Assembly (NCBI GenBank): GCA_035578905.1
Contig: JAQJVL010000565.1
Location: 287,001-351,000, forward strand
Reading direction: 5' to 3'
Source of the DNA: Stictocephala bisonia
Taxonomy: Eukaryota; Arthropoda; Insecta; Hemiptera; Membracidae
Length of the DNA stretch: 64,000 bases
Shown: piece after piece, positions 61,984-64,000 of the stretch
Layout: the number at the start of each line of letters is the position of its first letter
Numbering within the stretch: position 1 is the stretch's first letter
The notes under the pieces: model-generated
The model's database searches: none
The model's input: only the letters and a program-made list of their open reading frames with translations
What the model was told of the DNA's origin: nothing
Translations under genes and position numbers: made by a program

Positions 61984-64000
61984 TACACTATGAGAATAAG
62001 GATGACACTCAACTCTAAACCAGTATTTCCATTTACACTAAGAGAGTATGGATGATACTCAACTCTAAACCAGTATTTCCATTTACTATATGAGATTATG
62101 GATGATACTCAACTCTAAACCGTATTTCCATTTACACTATGAGAGTATGGATGATACTCAACTCTAAACCAGTATTTCCATTTACACTATGAGAGTATGG
62201 ATGATACTCAACTCTAAACCAGTATTTCCATTTACACTATGAGAGTATGGATGATACTCAACTCTAAACCAGTATTTCCATTTACACTAAGAGAGTATGG
62301 ATGATACTCAACTCTAAACCAGTATTTCCATTTACACTAAGAGAGTATGGATGATACTCAACTCTAAACCAGTATTTCCATTTACACTATGAGAGTATAG
62401 ATGATACTCAACTCTAAACCAGTATTTCCATTTACACTATGAGAGTATGGATGATACTCAACTCTAAACCAGTATTTCCATTTACACTATGAGAGTATGG
62501 ATGATACTCAACTCAAAACTAGTATTTCCATTTACACTATGAGAGTATGGATGATACTCAACTCTAAACCAGTATTTCCATTTACACTATAAGAGTATGG
62601 ATGATACTCAACTCTAAACCAGTATTTCCATTTACACTATGAGAGTATGGATGATACTCAACTTTAAACCAGTATTTCCATTTACACTATGAGAGTATGG
62701 ATGATACTCAACTCTAAACCAGTAATTCCATTTACACTATGAGAGTATGGATGATGATACTCAACTCTAAACCAGTATTTTCATTTACACTATGAGAGTA
62801 TGGATGATACTCAACTCTAAACCAGTATTTCCATTTACACTAAGAGAGTATGGATAATACTCAACTATAAACCAGTATTTTCATTTACACTATGAGAGTA
62901 TGGATGATACTCAACTCTAAACCAGTATTTCCATTTACACTATGAGAGTACGGATGATACTCAACTCTAAACTAATATTTCCATTTACACTATGAGAGTA
63001 TGGATGATACTTAACTCTAAACCAGTATTTCCATTTACACTATGAGAGTATGGATGATACTCAAATCTAAACTAATATTTCCATTTACACTATGAGAATA
63101 TGGATGTTACTCACATCTAAACTGATATTTCCATTTACACTATGAGAGTATGGATGAAGATACTCAACTCTAAACCAGTATTTCAATTTACACTATGAGA
63201 GTATGGATGATACTTAACTCTAAACTAATATTTCCATTTACACTATAAGAGTATGGATGATACTCAACTCTAAACCAGTATTTCCATTTACACTATGAGA
63301 GTATGGATGATACTTAACTCTAAACCAGTATTTCCATTAAAACTATGAGAGTATGGATGATGCTCAACTCTAAACTAGTATTTCCATTTACACTATGAGA
63401 GTATGGATGATACTAAACTCTAAACTAATATTTCCATTTACACTATGAGAGTATGGATGATACTTAATTCTAAACCAGTAAATCCATTTACACTAAGAGT
63501 GTATGGATGATACTTAACTCTAAACCAGTACTCTATTTCCATTTACACTAAGAGAGTATGGATGATTCTCAAATTTAAACCAGTATTTCCATTTACACTA
63601 TGAGAGTATGGATGATGATACTCAACTCCAAAACAGTATTTTCATTTACACTATGAGAGTATGGATGATACTCAACTCTAAACCAGTATATCCATTTACA
63701 CTATGAGAGTATGCATGATACTCAACTCTAAACTAATATTTCCATTTACACTATGAGAGTATGGATGATACTTAATTCCAAACCAGTATTTCCAATTACA
63801 CTAAGAGAGTATGGATGATACCTAACTCTAAACCAGTATTTCCATTTACACTATGAGAGTATGGATGATACTCAAATCTAAACTAATATTTCCATTTACA
63901 CCATGAGAATATGGATGATACTCACATCTAAATTGATATTTCCATTTACACTATGAGAGTATGGATGAAGATACTCAACTCTAAACAAGTATTTCCATTT
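61984..64000 (+). repeat. 50-bp satellite array, about 40 units, continues past the window
   Basis: Units contain TATGAGAGTATGGATGATAC, TCAACTCTAAACCAGTATTT and CCATTTACAC. Early units are very uniform. After about 62740, variants with an extra GAT, TTAACTC, AACTAATATT and CAAATC become common, and the combination recurs as blocks. The right edge lies beyond 64000. Confidence 0.97.

Overview
The window looks like gene-poor nuclear DNA from an arthropod, most likely an insect. It is AT-rich outside the arrays, has no bacterial-style gene layout, and carries decayed eukaryotic transposons: an RTE-like LINE, a Tc1/mariner-superfamily element, foldback elements and a solo LTR. It also has a short run of the arthropod telomere motif (TTAGG, read here as CCTAA) at about 50.57 kb. 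I found no intact protein-coding gene. The long open frames in the tandem arrays follow from repeat length and do not look like genes. Species cannot be named from this sequence.

Layout. 1-2775: a G/C-strand-asymmetric minisatellite that switches orientation near position 280 and becomes a modular array. 2776-8614: AT-rich DNA with an (AT)n foldback, one possible terminal exon (6206-6286) and a LINE reverse-transcriptase remnant on the minus strand (about 7245-7665). 8615-25620: a 17-kb array of about 183 copies of a 93-bp satellite with several nested higher-order levels, including two back-to-back copies of a 5302-bp block. 25621-27502: a decayed TIR transposon whose left end is missing exactly where the satellite starts. 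28302-31460: about 45 near-identical 70-bp repeats. 31461-45730: AT-rich DNA with a 0.9-kb foldback element, one exon-like island and one LTR-like island. 46186-47795: the same G-rich minisatellite family, split by a 1154-bp solo LTR with a 4-bp target duplication. 47796-56772: AT-rich DNA with an inverted repeat, telomere-like repeats, a GC-rich 52-bp array and an old roughly 570-bp direct duplication. 56773-59206: about 38 units of a 64-bp repeat. 59207-61983: a small hairpin MITE and a 0.7-kb foldback element. 61984-64000: about 40 units of a 50-bp repeat that runs off the window.

Tandem arrays occupy roughly 28 of 64 kb and belong to at least six unrelated families. The clearest biology is satellite turnover: unit-level deletions, dimer and block duplications, and contact between arrays and transposons. 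No operon, CRISPR array, rRNA or tRNA gene was recognised. All identities rest on reading the sequence by eye; no alignment or database search was run.
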